A stretch of DNA of 64,000 nt from Stenopsyche tienmushanensis (Eukaryota; Arthropoda; Insecta; Trichoptera; Stenopsychidae), in contig WACJ01000290.1 of NCBI GenBank assembly GCA_008973525.1, forward strand, positions 1-64,000, read 5' to 3'. The notes beneath the pieces are model-generated. The model had not been told where the DNA came from, ran no database searches, and saw only the letters and a program-made list of their open reading frames with translations. A program made the translations under genes and the position numbers. Below, one piece after another: positions 23,926 to 36,502 of this stretch; within the stretch, counting starts at the first letter, position 1, and each line of letters begins with the position of its first letter.

Positions 23926-26330
23926 TCGCGATACCTCCAACGAGCGGTCCATTTAAAATCGTTTTTTACTTCTTAGCAAGATTTTTTTAATAAAAAATTT
24001 GAACTTTTTGTGCGAAATGCGCAAAAAATTTCGGGTTTACCTAATATTATACTATATAATAATGCATAAGAATTTTTATAGCATTAAATAAAACATGTTA
24101 ATTTAATCAAATTTCAGCTTTGATTCCTACTTTCGACTATGGCTACTTTCCAAATGTTCCCATAGACCCACGACAAACAAACTTCGGATACAATTGGGCT
24201 AATTGAGAAATCTTCACAGTAGTATTAGAGTAAGAGGAACCCAATTTAAGATCATTTTTCTTTGATTTTTTTATGTTGGTGACAAGTCTGTCGCCCAAAC
24301 GGATATCTGGTGAAATTCTTAGCCAACAAAAGATTCTGGTGTGAAAAGACCATTCTTTGTCTTGGCGTTAACGATTAGGGATTTTTTTATGCCATTTAAA
24401 TTACGCCGTTCTTAACAATTTCCTATTAAGAATTTAAAAAATCTTATTATGTGTTCGTTAGTATGAATTTCATATTTATATCATCAAGTACAATGAAATG
24501 ACCCAGTTTATTATCTGCACTTGGCGAACCTGCACTAATTGATGCATTATTTCAACGCTAAAAACTTTGCTTCTCAATGGTTTTAAATAAGAAACCTTCG
24601 ATAAACAATCAATTTGGAAGGCAATCAATTTTAAATTCCACTCGTAATATTTGTAATGTGATTTTGATTGAAGCATCCTTATAGAATTTGTGTAAGTGGT
24701 TTCTTAAGATCCAAGCCAAATTGGAAATTTAACGAATCAGCGGAAACATTTTGAATGAACTGGAATGGTAAAATTACAATCCTCATCACACAGATGCTTT
24801 GTGGTGTATAATCTCATTATGTAATATAAGGGTACGAACATGTTTTACGCAACATTTATTTTAAAGACGCGGATGTGGGAGGCTTTTGCGGGATGTTTCT
24901 GTTGATTCGATATTGATATGATGACATAAAAATGTGGGAAATACCGAAGCAAATAAGATTCATCAAGGAAATAATCATACCAAAAGTACCGGAAAATTAT
25001 CATTATTTACCACCGTCTTGTAGGTTTAAGACGTTTATACATATAATATTTATTTACAGATCACAAAACCTATTAAAAATGTCTACAACAATATCACTAG
25101 ACTGTCGTTTTGTATACTTATAATATTAAAACAACAAAATGAGAAAGAATCAGCTCCAGAATTGTTGAAAAAAATATTTCAAATCAAAAACTCACTTTTG
25201 ATAACAAAAAATGGGTTTCTTGAACCGTGTCTCGATGCGAATACGCACTTTGAAATTGTTTAAAATTACACATGTTTAAGCTATAGATCGTCATTTATTA
25301 TACAAATATATTAATATAAATAATAAAAATCATTCATGGGTCTATTTTATCCAGCAAAATACTAGCGTCTCTTAATGGAAATTCCAATTTAGGTCTTTAA
25401 AATGGAAATTCCAATTTAGTTCTTGGAATTTCCGTGATTGATGTAAATTCTTAGGACATGTCTTTTGTTCCTTCGTATCTATTAATAAGGTCTTATCGTA
25501 CATATTCAGACATTGACCATTTTCACCTTGTTCCACATCGAAGACGCCCAAAGGTACAAAATGTATTTTTTTGCGAATTAAGCCCGAATATAAATCGAGG
25601 CCCTCGTAAGAATAAATATTATTTTGTGTAGTTTTTTTTTCGAACTAAAACTAAGCCCTTGAAAGCTAAGGGTGCTTTCCAGCCATGAATTGTTATCATT
25701 TAAGATTATTCGCTCGGTTTTATACCCAGGACTCAAGATCGAGTAAAACATCGCTCTGCTTGTCGACAAATTTATTCCGTAAAACTTAAAGAAAACGGCT
25801 TATAAAATCTTCCCCGTCCGACATAGTTACGTGAATTTTTATAAATAAAGGCTAATACTCACTTGAATCAATATCTGGATTTTAAGCCTGATAAATTATT
25901 AACATACTTCACTAAAAGGCTTGAAGTAAGCTTGGCTTAATTGTTTTCAAACGTGTGGCTTTCAAAACCACAAAACAACCCAATTTTGTGAAACAAGCAC
26001 TTCAATTTTAACCACATGTGATGCTTCATGCATGTTAATGATTTTACGACTTTGTGTTTTTGCATGAAAATACCAAACGATCGTGATGTTGCTCAATAAA
26101 TTAGGCTAATCTATACATATACATTTGGTACAAAAAAGAGTTTGCTATGATTACATATTTGACATCATATGGGTCAGATGACCTTAGGTTTTATCAACAT
26201 TGATACAAATGGAATTGTATACGAAGTCATAGATACAATGAATGAAGTATCAAATCTAATTAATTATTTAACATGGAAATAATGTCATTTTCATGATGTA
26301 ATAAAATTAAAATACCCCTTATTGTAAATA
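23926..26330. other. Intergenic, no gene seen
   Basis: AT-rich DNA downstream of the MRJP array. No coding region or repeat recognised. The short ORFs at 24476-24676 (-), 24932-25123 (+) and 25578-25769 (-) show no protein features. Confidence 0.5.
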
Positions 26331-26447
26331 AATATGTTTATTAAATATATCATTATTTTTGACAATCATATACTTGAAATTATTTGATTTCTTGATGATA
26401 AATGCGTAATACTTTTAAATTTAACCACTAAAAAGCACAAATTATTG

Positions 26448-27674
26448 TTAATGTTGATAATTTCTACTGTACATATAGTTTCGTGATTCAATTTTTGTTA
26501 CCAAAATTCTATAGTTGATCTCGTTTTGGTTGATATTGTCTGTTATGTAGTTATGGAAATTGTTGCTCAAAATGAAAAAATATCGATTATTATCAATAGC
26601 AAATCCGTTCACCCAGTTAATAGCAGATGTGTCGATTCGGGCGATTAATTCTTGTCCATCGACTTCGAAAGGCAATGTATGATTCCATCGAACGATTTCG
26701 TGATTACCAATCAATCCATGATAGAAATATCCAGCCTCATCCATCATAATGCCGGCACTTTGAGACGACTTTTCACCAATTTTAGTAACCAGTCTTGCTC
26801 TTAAATCTTCAGGCTTCGAAGAAATAAATTCATGTCGAAGCACCAACGATGAAGTTCCATAAATATCAAAGCTCGATAGGGATGAGAAATATACATTTCT
26901 ATCGAGGTCGTGATACTTGTTGAAGTAATGTGGACCGAGTGCAATTCCATAGATGTTCATCGTGATATTGTAATTTATATCATCGATTGTAAATGTCTGC
27001 GCATCTTCATCGGCTTTCATTGAATTTGGTTCTCTGAACTTCCAAAATTTCTTTACTGATTTGCTAAATACGATGATTCCAGGATCGTCTTCGCTGCCAT
27101 CAGTTATATAAGCGAAACCCCCGCCGAGATTGTCAAGAACAATGTCGTTAAGGCAAGAACTTGCATTTGCTATATTTTCTGGCATGATGTATCTGGTTAT
27201 TTTTGGATCTCTTTCGTTGAGATCTAACACGCTAAGCGATGGAAGACACGTCAATTCCGTCTCGTTCGCATCAAATAATCCATTGTCGATGATCCACATG
27301 ATTCCATCTGGATCAATTTCGAAACCTCGAACCGATTGAAACGCCTCGCAATCCCCAATCCGATTGAGCTCCCAACTGGGAAAAGCCGTCAAAAGAGGGC
27401 TCGTATTATTTTCGATGGGTTCCTCTGGTATCCAGGCCAAAGTGGCCGGCACTCCGTGCTTCAAACGCGGAACGGCAAAGAACAACTTGTCACTGAAGTG
27501 CTTGATTGCGGAAACAATAACGTTCTCCGGAATGTAAGTCTTGTTCTCGATGGCATCGTCGTATTCTTCACTCGAAGGCCACGTATAATTGAAGAAATTC
27601 CATTCGAAAAGGACGTTCGTTTCGACAGCCTTCGCGACGACCACAACAAACAACAGCAACCCGACAGCACGCAT
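26448..27674 (-). CDS. Yellow/MRJP family secreted protein (array member 11)
   Basis: Last gene of the array in transcription order, 408 residues in one exon. A hydrophobic signal peptide (MRAVGLLLFVVVVAKA) precedes VLFEWNFFNYTWP. The MRJP landmarks follow in order: YIPENVIV (~48), AVPRLKHGVPATLAW, CEAFQSVRGFEID (~108), MWIIDNG, YITDGSEDDPGIIVF, YGIALGPHYFNK, SQSAGIMMDEAG and LSNNFHNY. It ends at SRNYMYSRNYQH, so it lacks the C-x10-C-x-C tail of seven siblings. No TATA box sits ~40 nt upstream. Instead a splice-acceptor-like GTTTACTCTGCAG lies 16 nt before the ATG, so a 5' UTR intron is possible. An AATAAA at 26337-26342 could end the transcript. Confidence 0.9.
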   Translation of the reverse strand: MRAVGLLLFVVVVAKAVETNVLFEWNFFNYTWPSSEEYDDAIENKTYIPENVIVSAIKHFSDKLFFAVPRLKHGVPATLAWIPEEPIENNTSPLLTAFPSWELNRIGDCEAFQSVRGFEIDPDGIMWIIDNGLFDANETELTCLPSLSVLDLNERDPKITRYIMPENIANASSCLNDIVLDNLGGGFAYITDGSEDDPGIIVFSKSVKKFWKFREPNSMKADEDAQTFTIDDINYNITMNIYGIALGPHYFNKYHDLDRNVYFSSLSSFDIYGTSSLVLRHEFISSKPEDLRARLVTKIGEKSSQSAGIMMDEAGYFYHGLIGNHEIVRWNHTLPFEVDGQELIARIDTSAINWVNGFAIDNNRYFFILSNNFHNYITDNINQNEINYRILVTKIESRNYMYSRNYQH

Positions 27675-28057
27675 GATGCTTCCAAGCGCGACTGCAGAGT
27701 AAACACGACGCTATCTTTGGATTGACCCATCAAAAGGCTATCAACTATTGAAATACGATAGCCTGATCAATGACATTTGAGTGCAAAAAATGTTTTCGAT
27801 AAAATGCACTTTGGAAAAAAATCAAATGCTCAAATATTACTATGCCTATGCCTAAGCGAAGAATCAATTTGTTAAGACCTGGCATATCCCACCACATGCA
27901 TAAAATAAGATTTTTTTATAGTCAATCCGGGCTTAGGGGTTGTTTGGAATTGGGGGTACTCTCCGAAAATGCCATTGATTTTTTCGTCGTAAAAATGCGA
28001 TTGAAAAAGTACTATTGTTTGTGTTGTCAATAAGTTTCTTCGCTCGTTTTTGTTGTA
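27675..28057. other. Upstream region of array member 11
   Basis: No gene seen. The region should hold the promoter of the 26448-27674 gene, but no canonical TATA element was found close to the start codon. Confidence 0.4.
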
Positions 28058-28294
28058 TTCGGTAAAGGCGTGCGGTATCCATCCTACCCCATAGTATCCA
28101 TCCTATTCGTTTTGTCGATGAGTTTTAACATCTCTATTTTTGCCTTGTTAAAAACACGTATTTATAAATATATAAAATATTCGAATATTCAAATATTCGA
28201 ATGCTTTACCAATTTCATATTTGTTATTCGAATAATTTTTACTCGAATAGGATGGATGTTTTGGGGTAAATTGGTGCCACACACCTTGACCTAA
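28058..28294. mobile_element. Short inverted-repeat element (MITE) with TA-like flank
   Basis: A 237-bp element. Its left end TTCGGTAAAGGCGTGCGGTA and the rest of the arm, up to CATCCTATTCG, are imperfectly repeated in inverse at the right end (TTAGGTCAAGGTGTGTGGCA when complemented), giving arms of about 45 bp. The left flank is TA and the right flank CA. Termini and size fit a Tc1/mariner-type MITE. A related single end occurs at 23222-23285. Confidence 0.65.
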
Positions 28295-28849
28295 CATAGC
28301 AAAAACGAACGACAAAACGCATGCCTCAACAGATGATGTAGAAATTAATTTAATTTTTTTTTTTTTTTTGCTTCTAAGCCGGATTTCTTTAACTAAATTT
28401 TCGAATACTTTCGGGTCCCCCTAATATCATAATCAAACAGACACATACAAAATTACTAAACTATTGTTCCAGAGAATGTAATATTAATTTCAAATGGATG
28501 AGACTCCGATCTTAGACTCTGCAATATATTTTATGCGAAAAATAAAACTAAAATAAAAATGATTAACCTTTTAACTGCCAGCGAATTTACAGATATTAAA
28601 AATTGTTGACTTTAATTTTTATTGTTTAAAGGCCACTTGTGTATCCCAGCATATGTATGTAAAACATATGCTGTCCTGGGGGAACTCTGACAAATACATC
28701 CCAAAATCGATTCTGTTACGTAGTAAAGATCATTCAATGGGCAGCCGTGAAGACCTCTGTTGAATTTATTTTAAAAAAAAATTGATTCATCAATATGTGG
28801 CCCTAGCATAATAATTTTTAAGTATTTTTTTTTTGTGAACAGGGCACGG
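28295..28849. other. Intergenic, no gene seen
   Basis: Holds one mariner-MITE-like terminus near 28405-28432 (CGAATACTTTCGGGTCCCCC) and a short foldback at about 28648-28682 (CCCAGCATATG with CATATGCTGTCCTGGG). No coding region. Confidence 0.45.
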
Positions 28850-29285
28850 GTGGTTTAAGCCTTCACTTTTTTAGGTTTAGGCTCTCCCCAGTTTCGGGGT
28901 ATCCATGCGGCGACCCGGACATAGACGCACGACGTGGACACGCAGACCACGTTCTAGTGGGCATGGCGTCCGATCGCGAGGCGCTCTTTCGCAGTCAGCG
29001 GCCCGAGTAACGGACCGGTTGGGCACACAAACCTGATGGCCACTTCCTCCTCGTTCAGGGCCTTTAGGGCATTTTTGGCTAGAAATGCGTTCATGCGAGC
29101 AATGTAGTCGTGAGCGAGGCTAGACAACCCCCCCCCCCCCATTTTCAATATTTTTTTTAATTTATCTATTTAAGCTAGGTTCAGCTTTTGACTTTAATAT
29201 AACTTCATATACCTAGCTTGTTTCCCCCCGCGCTCAGAGCGTAAGTAGCCATCGGAGTTGAGAGAGAGCGGATCCTCGCAGGCTT
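28850..29285 (-). repeat. Dispersed repeat family D, copy 2
   Basis: The best copy for the minus-strand reading frame (ATG at about 29148). It includes KNALKALNEEEVAIRFVCPT, then GPLLGPLTAKERLAIGRHAH, before decaying. It shares CGCTCAGAGCG and GAGAGAG-type sequence at the right end with the copy at 15640. The protein family is not recognised. Confidence 0.55.
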
Positions 29286-32200
29286 ATTATTAACACAAAT
29301 CTATACACGTAACAGTGGTTTTCAACATGTGATGGGCGTAAATAGAAAAAAATATAGCGTTGATATTTTTTTTGTATGTCAAAAGTTCATATAGCGAAAC
29401 ACGCGAAAACGCGTGAACGGACTCACAGAAGTGCCGCGCGAAATACGCGTTTACGCGTAAGCGGACCACGATGTGTTGAGATCGGGTTTTTCACCCCGGG
29501 TGCACTTTTGTTGAGCGGGCATGGTCCCGAATAGTGGTACCCGAACCAATAAATAGTTCGGGTAAGAGGTAAGAGGGTAAGTATTTTTTTGTGAAGAAAC
29601 ATTGATGCTCACCGGTGAGACGTTGGCGCTTAAGTAGTGAAACATTTTTTAAATATCTCTTCGGGGGAGAGGGGGGACTCTCTTTGTTTCTGAGCTCCGA
29701 CGGGGGAGAATTTCCCTGGACGACGATCTTTTCTTCTCGGCTCTTCTCTTCGGTGGATCTTCGAGACGATGATCACTTCTTTGAGAAGAGAAGGCAACCA
29801 ACTTTGAGCATGAGAAGACGCACCGACAAACATACAATGCAGTTACGGAGCTCCTCGTGTACGGTGTAAATAAAAACATTTTTTTATTGTAAAAAAAAAT
29901 CCAAAAGCTCTCATTTTACATGATATTAGGCTTAAACGATCTCACATTATAGAATGCTGCACGTTCTGAACGCTTCGAAAAATTACGCACCTTATAACGG
30001 AGTAATGAAAATCGTGCTTTTCAGCAACAATCGGATACACTCGGGGTTGATTAATGGCCTTTTAAATTTCAACTGGAGGATAATTTTAAAAACGCAAGTC
30101 AACCATCATCTTACAAGATCATGTTTGTAATATAGCTCAAATTTTCGGCAATAATGTAAACAGGGATTTGTTCATAAAATATCGTTTATTATCCATTACG
30201 TTCCCATGAACACACAGAGTACTGTGCATTTGGATTTTGCCCAAAATGAACTTTTTCAACATCATAATTGAGTTCCAAGCTCATAGATACAAATTATATA
30301 CATTATATAAGCGTTTTATGTACATTTATATTCGCTTTTAACTGCTGAATTTAATATTCTTGCGACAGTTTTCTAAGATATGAAATCTTCCGGAATAGCG
30401 TCTGTGGTCACAAGATAACCGGTTATGAAGATTCATGGTGTTTTCCAGAAAATTGCAATGTTATTGGGGAACAATGGAGGGGTGAATTCATCCCGCGCAT
30501 ATTAAGCTCAATGGGACACATTTATTATTTATATTCAATATAGTCTTAATTAGTTATTTTGACACAAAGGCCGAATGTGCTAATTTCTCGCGGAATTTTA
30601 ATAAATTTATTTCAATCAATTTCTGATAACCTTTATTGAAAATTTAATCACTTGACAATAATTATTATAATAGGTATTAATTAAATCTGTTACATCCCAA
30701 ATCCCCCGAACGGATGTCTCCAGATAGTAACAGAGGTCGAGGTTAATCCTCGTTGCGAGGCAATGGTCTCTTCCCTTCTCGCAGTATTTACTGGATGATA
30801 TTTTGCTAAGTGATGGGTATTCCCCGGTTGTATAAATTTTCAACGCGGATGATCAATTTTAGACCTAAATGTCTCGGAATACAAATTTTGTGCGAGCCTA
30901 TAATGAACGTGTCCCATATCCCATATAGAAACGCTGATGATCGATGACAGCTTTTGGCAAAATTAAAAAGTTAGCATACTTTGATGTATTTGATGAATTC
31001 TGACTAAATGTACAGTTGACAAAATTTTGGCAACGCGTCGCTCGTTTATGACTCAAACGAATGTGGTAAAAATTTTAATTCAAAAAGCTCGGCTTCACAT
31101 TTGTGTACATTTCCTTCGTGTATTAGCATAATATGAAAATATATGATAATCTCATGAAAGTAATCTCATTTCGTAAATCCTATGCATTTCAAGCAAATAC
31201 TTCCCTGTGCAAATTTAATTCTCGCAGAAATAGTTATATTCTTCAATTGGATTTAAAAATAACATCACCAATGCTTGGATTTTATTAAATTATATCAAAT
31301 TTGCACTGAAAACTATTAGATGCTGCCAATAAATCAATATTGTATGAAGCTAATATTATTATGTGCAGGTGAAATGCACATTGCAAAAAAGGATAAGAAA
31401 GTCGACCAAGAGTCTTGGACGCGGAAAAACGTGTTCATCTTTTCGACGTCACATGTCATAGTCTCAAAGCCAAGATTTATGCTCAAATTAAGATGATTTT
31501 AATTTACAATTTTTATTTTTATTGCAAAATCTCCCAATCTTTATTAATCATTTCGAATATAAATATTTTCGATCGGCCAAATTTATTGGCGGAGTGCAAA
31601 TATTTTTCATTTTACTCAATCCAGATTTGGAGTGGATATTTTGGAATTAAATGCCAAAAATCAACTATTATTCTGAACATGTGATTAGATTAGACGCGAT
31701 CATTTAACGCTTTGGCGGACACCGTAGATAATGCTTGTCCGTCTATATAACGTCTTCGCGAACACTTCAAAACCATTTATTTCACACCACATCGACGAAA
31801 CTCATCAAGACGATAATAAACTTAAATAGCTCAAAGACTCTCAAACTTTCTTTAATAAGATAAACTTATTTTGTTTAATAATTCGTTTTTTTGCGAGAAG
31901 TACAAATTTGATGTACTTAAATTTTGGATTACCGACTTATAACATTATTATGTGACCTTTAATTTCGTCTAGATAGTGTTTCTACCCAATCCTTTGGCAT
32001 TGTTTCGAATGAATAACATTAATTGTCTTGTCAACAAGTTCCTTTGTGTTACTTACATCGTCAAAACAGAACTCCGACACCGATTCCCACTTTCTCATAT
32101 CGTCCCTCTTCAGACCACCTCAGACCACTTTATACTTCAGATCATCAAGAGCACCAATACCTTGGAGTCACTGTTAACTTGTACTTATGACAACTGCACA

Positions 32201-33304
32201 ATTTTTTATAATCATATTTCATTATGTACTAAATTATTATAAAGAAGGACGCATACAACAGCGTTATTGCGCGTGAAATCCCTTTTTTTAATTATGTAAA
32301 TGTGTACTTTTTTGTAAACTGTGGCTAAATATTTATGTAATTTTCGCAAATTTGTAAATCTTGGAATCACTCTCCATACACTCACATATGCAAATTGAAT
32401 ATAATGGAATACTAATTAAATACGATCCTCTGCAACAATAAAAAGGTTGATAACAAGTGTTTCTCATTCCCGTTACTTTGAAAATTGACATGAGCCAAAT
32501 AACGCCCACTGACAAACAATCAACGTCGTTGATTCGAAACAATATAAAGAAATAATAATAGAGTTTTTTTGGCGTTGGTTTAACTCCACTTTTACATTAA
32601 TGAATCAGTGTGGCAGCTGTGTCCGTCAAAGCGTTAAACAGGAGTTTTATGCAGGATATAATTTTTGAGTGAACAATAAAAGTATAATTATTTTTATTAT
32701 ATTTTAATTGTTGTCGAAAATCCAATCACTCTTTGACAACCCTGTATGACTTATTAATTCAGGATTACTTCTTCAGATGCAGGAATTCAAATTAATTATG
32801 GATTTGAGTCTATACAGGGTATTTTGCACATGGAACGTAAAAAAATTGGGAAATAACTTGGCTCTATGTCATAAGTATCATTTCGTGGCTCGCACAGTCT
32901 CCAGACCTGATCCCAATGGATTTATTTTCTTAGGGATGTGCCCTATTCTGTGCCTTGCACGGCCTCCAGATCTGACACCACTGGATTTCTTTGTGTAGTG
33001 ACGTGCAAAAGAGTCAATTAACATGACAGAGGCAAAACACCCTGTAAAAATCTCTCCAATTTAATACTGATATCCATATTTTATCGATGCTCTGTGTCTT
33101 TTTATGTGCGTTTTTTTGGAATAAATCATACATCTTTACCATTATGATTATGTATACAATAAAAATACGCAATAAATTCATTAATCAATAATAAATTTTT
33201 ATTAAGAAATCCACAACTTTACACAAATAATGGTGAAAAATAGCATAAAAATCATGATTTATTTTATTTTATAATAATATTTTTAATTATTAAAAGATCC
33301 TTTA
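29286..33304. other. Four kilobases between arrays of repeats, no host gene seen
   Basis: Contains a locally GC-rich tract with repeated ACGCG strings (29395-29470), a tract ending in AATAAA and a T/A run (29680-29890) that may be a retroelement terminus, and a transposase scrap at 32880-33000. No yellow/MRJP relic was found in this gap. Confidence 0.45.
32880..33000 (+). pseudogene. Duplicated mariner-like transposase scrap
   Basis: Two adjacent frames each read like the third catalytic block of mariner-type transposases (SPDLxPxDxF). The first is WLAQSPDLIPMDLF and the second LARPPDLTPLDFF; each is followed by a stop. The ~60-bp spacing suggests a small tandem duplication of one relic. Confidence 0.5.
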
Positions 33305-34762
33305 TCAAGCATAACTATAAGGATTCTTGTAGGCAGATATTTGTATCGTCTTTCCTGATTTATTCGAACAGAGACACGTCGGCTGACCATTATTAGCTGG
33401 CTTTGGACAATACAATTTAACACTCCCGCCTGAATGCTCTTTATCGTTAAAGGTTTCTTTCAGATGAGTGAAATCTTTACTATAAAGATAGCTTCTAATC
33501 CCGATTTGCGTCGTCAATATCCTATAATTGATCACAGTGGTATCGATTTTATCATTAACATATAAATGATAGTTGTTGCTTATCATATATAGGACACCGG
33601 CCAAGTCAATAGCAAAATTATGTATCCATGCGAGGCTCTTATCGGTCCTATTCTGTCTATTATCCAAGAATACTTCATCAGCATCATCGTCCCAAATTTT
33701 AAAACGTGAATTAGCTTCGATTGTTCGATCTTTCCAACGATCCACTTCGTGTAAGCCATGAAGCCCATAATACATGAAGCCGTCTTCATCCATCAACATA
33801 CCGAAAGATTGCTTATATTTAACGCCGACTTTAGTAGCAAGATTGTCTTGTTGATTCCAGCTCAATGTACTATAAGAATTGTTCCATAATACTTCTGATG
33901 ATGTTGCGTAAACTGTATTGCTAGAACCTGAAGAATAATATACGTTTCTCACTAGTCTATGGTGCTTGTTAAAGTACTGTGGTCCGAGGGCTATTCCGTG
34001 AAGATTAAACGTCCCTTTGAATTTAAAATCGTTGACATCAAAATTCACTCCGGCTTTAGAAGCCGTCATCGAAAAGTGGTGTTTAAACCTCCAGGTTCTA
34101 TCGTTCTTCCTACTATATATTATGATACCAGGATCGTGTCTTCTGGCGTCTGTTATGTACGCGTATCCTTCATCGTAACGATCGATCACGATATCATTAA
34201 GAATGCTATCGCGATTGGCGATCTGAGATTGAAATCTATATGGTACAACCCTTGGAGGATCATGCCGCATATCAATCATAAAAAGGGCTGGATCACATCC
34301 GTGTGTATCTGTTATGTGCAAATGATTACGATTCGATCTTCCGGAGTCGATCACCCACATCATGCCGTTTTCGTCTATCTCGAGTCCATGGACGGATTGA
34401 AAATTTTCACACTTGCTCAAATCATTATGTCTCCAACTAGGAAACGGTTTCAACAGAGGACTTTTCTCATTCGATTTGAGATTTATCCAGGCCAAAGTGG
34501 CAGGAACTCCTTTTCTCATACGGGGCAGAGCCATATATATTTTATCGTCATAAATCCTGATACTGGTCACAGTCACAGCTTCTGGAATATATGACTTACT
34601 CTGGACATTCGTACCATAGATATGCGCCGAATCCCAAGTAAAATTCAGATACGGCCATTCAAACAGGGCCTCATACGTATTCGGCACATCCAGAAGCCTT
34701 TTGCTGAAGACGATACTATTGTCTAAAATTGCACAAAGCAAAAATAGCACGATGTCGCGCAT
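33305..34762 (-). CDS. Yellow/MRJP family secreted protein (array member 10)
   Basis: 485 residues in one exon. Signal peptide about 1-20 (MRDIVLFLLCAILDNSIVFS). Landmarks in order: LFEWPYLNFTWDS (~33), YIPEAVTVTSI, ALPRMRKGVPATLAW, CENFQSVHGLEIDENGMMW (~112), VIDSGRSN, YITDARRHDPGIIIYSRKND, FRFKH-type TWRFKHHFSM, GIALGPQYFNKHH, VYYSSGSS, QSFGMLMDEDG and ISNNYHLYVND. The tail contains C-x10-C-x-C (CPKPANNGQPTCLC) plus about 20 extra residues. The ATG lies 37 nt downstream of TATAAATA. AATAAA strings occur about 40-50 nt past the stop. A long plus-strand ORF across it (33959-34594) is only a shadow. Confidence 0.93.
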   Translation of the reverse strand: MRDIVLFLLCAILDNSIVFSKRLLDVPNTYEALFEWPYLNFTWDSAHIYGTNVQSKSYIPEAVTVTSIRIYDDKIYMALPRMRKGVPATLAWINLKSNEKSPLLKPFPSWRHNDLSKCENFQSVHGLEIDENGMMWVIDSGRSNRNHLHITDTHGCDPALFMIDMRHDPPRVVPYRFQSQIANRDSILNDIVIDRYDEGYAYITDARRHDPGIIIYSRKNDRTWRFKHHFSMTASKAGVNFDVNDFKFKGTFNLHGIALGPQYFNKHHRLVRNVYYSSGSSNTVYATSSEVLWNNSYSTLSWNQQDNLATKVGVKYKQSFGMLMDEDGFMYYGLHGLHEVDRWKDRTIEANSRFKIWDDDADEVFLDNRQNRTDKSLAWIHNFAIDLAGVLYMISNNYHLYVNDKIDTTVINYRILTTQIGIRSYLYSKDFTHLKETFNDKEHSGGSVKLYCPKPANNGQPTCLCSNKSGKTIQISAYKNPYSYA

Positions 34763-34798
34763 CGCGCAATACTTTTATTGTTATCTCAAATCACGGCT

Positions 34799-34806
34799 TA
34801 TTTATA
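34799..34806 (-). promoter_or_regulatory. TATA box of array member 10
   Basis: TATAAATA on the minus strand, 37 nt upstream of the start codon at 34762. This implies a 5' leader of only about 10 nt if transcription starts ~30 nt from the box. Confidence 0.55.
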
Positions 34807-35103
34807 CTGCTATAAATTTTTCAGCTGAACTATGTCCAAAGAACAATCAGTAAAAGGCGTAAAATACTAATGTTCAAGTGCTGAAAATTATATTTATTTG
34901 ATACGTTTCAATGCTTCACCATATTAGGCTGAACGAATTTATTTTACATCCCTAATAAAGCACGCTAAGGTAAAGATTATGTTATCGCACACATTTAATA
35001 TTATTTTATTTTATTAATTGCTATGGTAAATTTTTGAAAAATGTAAATATTTGCCTTGTTGAATATTTATAAATTTTATTTACTGCGCAATTTAGAAGAT
35101 TCA

Positions 35104-35430
35104 TCCTAATATATAAAAATCAATGTTTGTTTGTCCGTATTTAATGCGCTGCCATACCGTTCATTCGATTGCAACTAAACTTTGTCAGTTTATTGTTTAC
35201 ACTTGCAGTAATAACATAAACATAAAAAATATTGTTTGTTTATGCAATTTTTATGCAAAACGTTTAGCGTATGCACTATGTTGGCGTATATTGGTCTGGT
35301 GGTTGCTAAGGTGAATAAAGCACTACAACCGTCGATTTGTTATGTATTTGCCAAGTGTTCGGTCTTCGGTGGACTTTACCGTGAGGCGGTAACACACAAA
35401 CGACATCATTTTAATTCATACATCGAAATG
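35104..35430 (+). repeat. Helitron-like copy (family H, copy 4)
   Basis: The 5' end TCCTAATATATAAAAATCAA is followed by TGTTTGTTTGTCCGTATTTA, GCGCTGCCATACCGTTCATT and an interior nearly identical to 41153-41482 (through GGTCTTCGGTGGACTTTACC and CACACAAACG). TC at the 5' end and AT-rich TATATAAAAATC termini are typical of insect Helitron derivatives. The 3' CTAG end is missing. Confidence 0.65.
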
Positions 35431-36502
35431 AGGTACATTCGAATTCTTAATTTACTTCTCAAATAATTACTCGTTGGTAATAAATTCGTACACAATTAGG
35501 GTTTCTAAACTAATAGCCAATTCTATACCTTAATTAATCTTTTTTAATGCAAAATATGTAGCTACTTTGCTACAACTGCTTTCTGAGTCATTAATTGTGG
35601 TAGATTCAGGGTACGATCCTTCAATATTTCTTAGATTTCATGAATATCCATGTCATCAAAACCTTCTCCACCAATATCACGACAAGTGCTTATTTTCCTA
35701 TGGATTCATCTTCTATTGATGGCAAAATATTCTCTCCAGAGACTACCTCTGGCCACAGCTTTTTCCAGCAAGAATTTAGAGTGTTTAGGATCACCGAAAA
35801 AAAAAACGAAATAACCGTCAAGTATAAAAGAAGAAACGTTCAATGCACTTTTATTTTTAAAATGTAAATAAAATTCGGATATTTTGGATTTCGTTTGTTT
35901 TTATGCGGGAAGACGTCCTTCCCGCAGCCGTATCAAAATATTCTCTCTTATAAGATCATTAACCCGTGTTGTATCGATTTTATTTTCATATATTTTTTCT
36001 CTCTTTGACTGCTCTTTACTTATACATAATCATTGGAAATTTTACATATATCAATAATATCATTGGTGTTGGGTTGTTCAATTTTTCGCACTATAGAGTA
36101 CTGCCCCCGACCCCTTGTAGTCCGATTTTTTTTTAAAGAAGTTCTTGTGATTAATATATAAAAAGGGTAAAATTCCGCAAAATAAATTGAAAAACATTTT
36201 CTGGTTGAAATCCATTGGCTTTTTATGATCTTGAAAGAGGAAGAATATGATCTTGATCATATTCTTTCTCTTTCTTTAACGTTCTGCGATCCGATAGTGA
36301 AAGAACCCGCGCGAAACTTTGTTAGACAGTCTGGAGGCTTTATAATCCGGGATATCCCGTCCTATGTTACATCATATGAATATGACTGTTTGAATCATAT
36401 TTGCATTGATAAATCACAGATCTATTACGCAAAATTGGAACTCCATGAAACATACATTTTACAGATCAAAATCCATACACGCAAAAAGATAATTAATTAC
36501 AA
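35431..36502. other. Intergenic, no gene seen
   Basis: Contains a clean copy of the dispersed hairpin (TGCGGGAAGACGTCCTTCCC, 35904-35926) and otherwise AT-rich DNA. The ORF at 36225-36536 has no recognisable domain and runs into the next repeat. Confidence 0.45.

Noticed and set aside
28648..28682. CATATG-centred foldback as a regulatory site
   Set aside because: Arms are short and imperfect, with no gene nearby and no second copy in the window.
33959..34594. 211-codon plus-strand ORF
   Set aside because: It lies wholly antisense to array member 10, shows no protein features, and is explained by the codon bias of the minus-strand gene.
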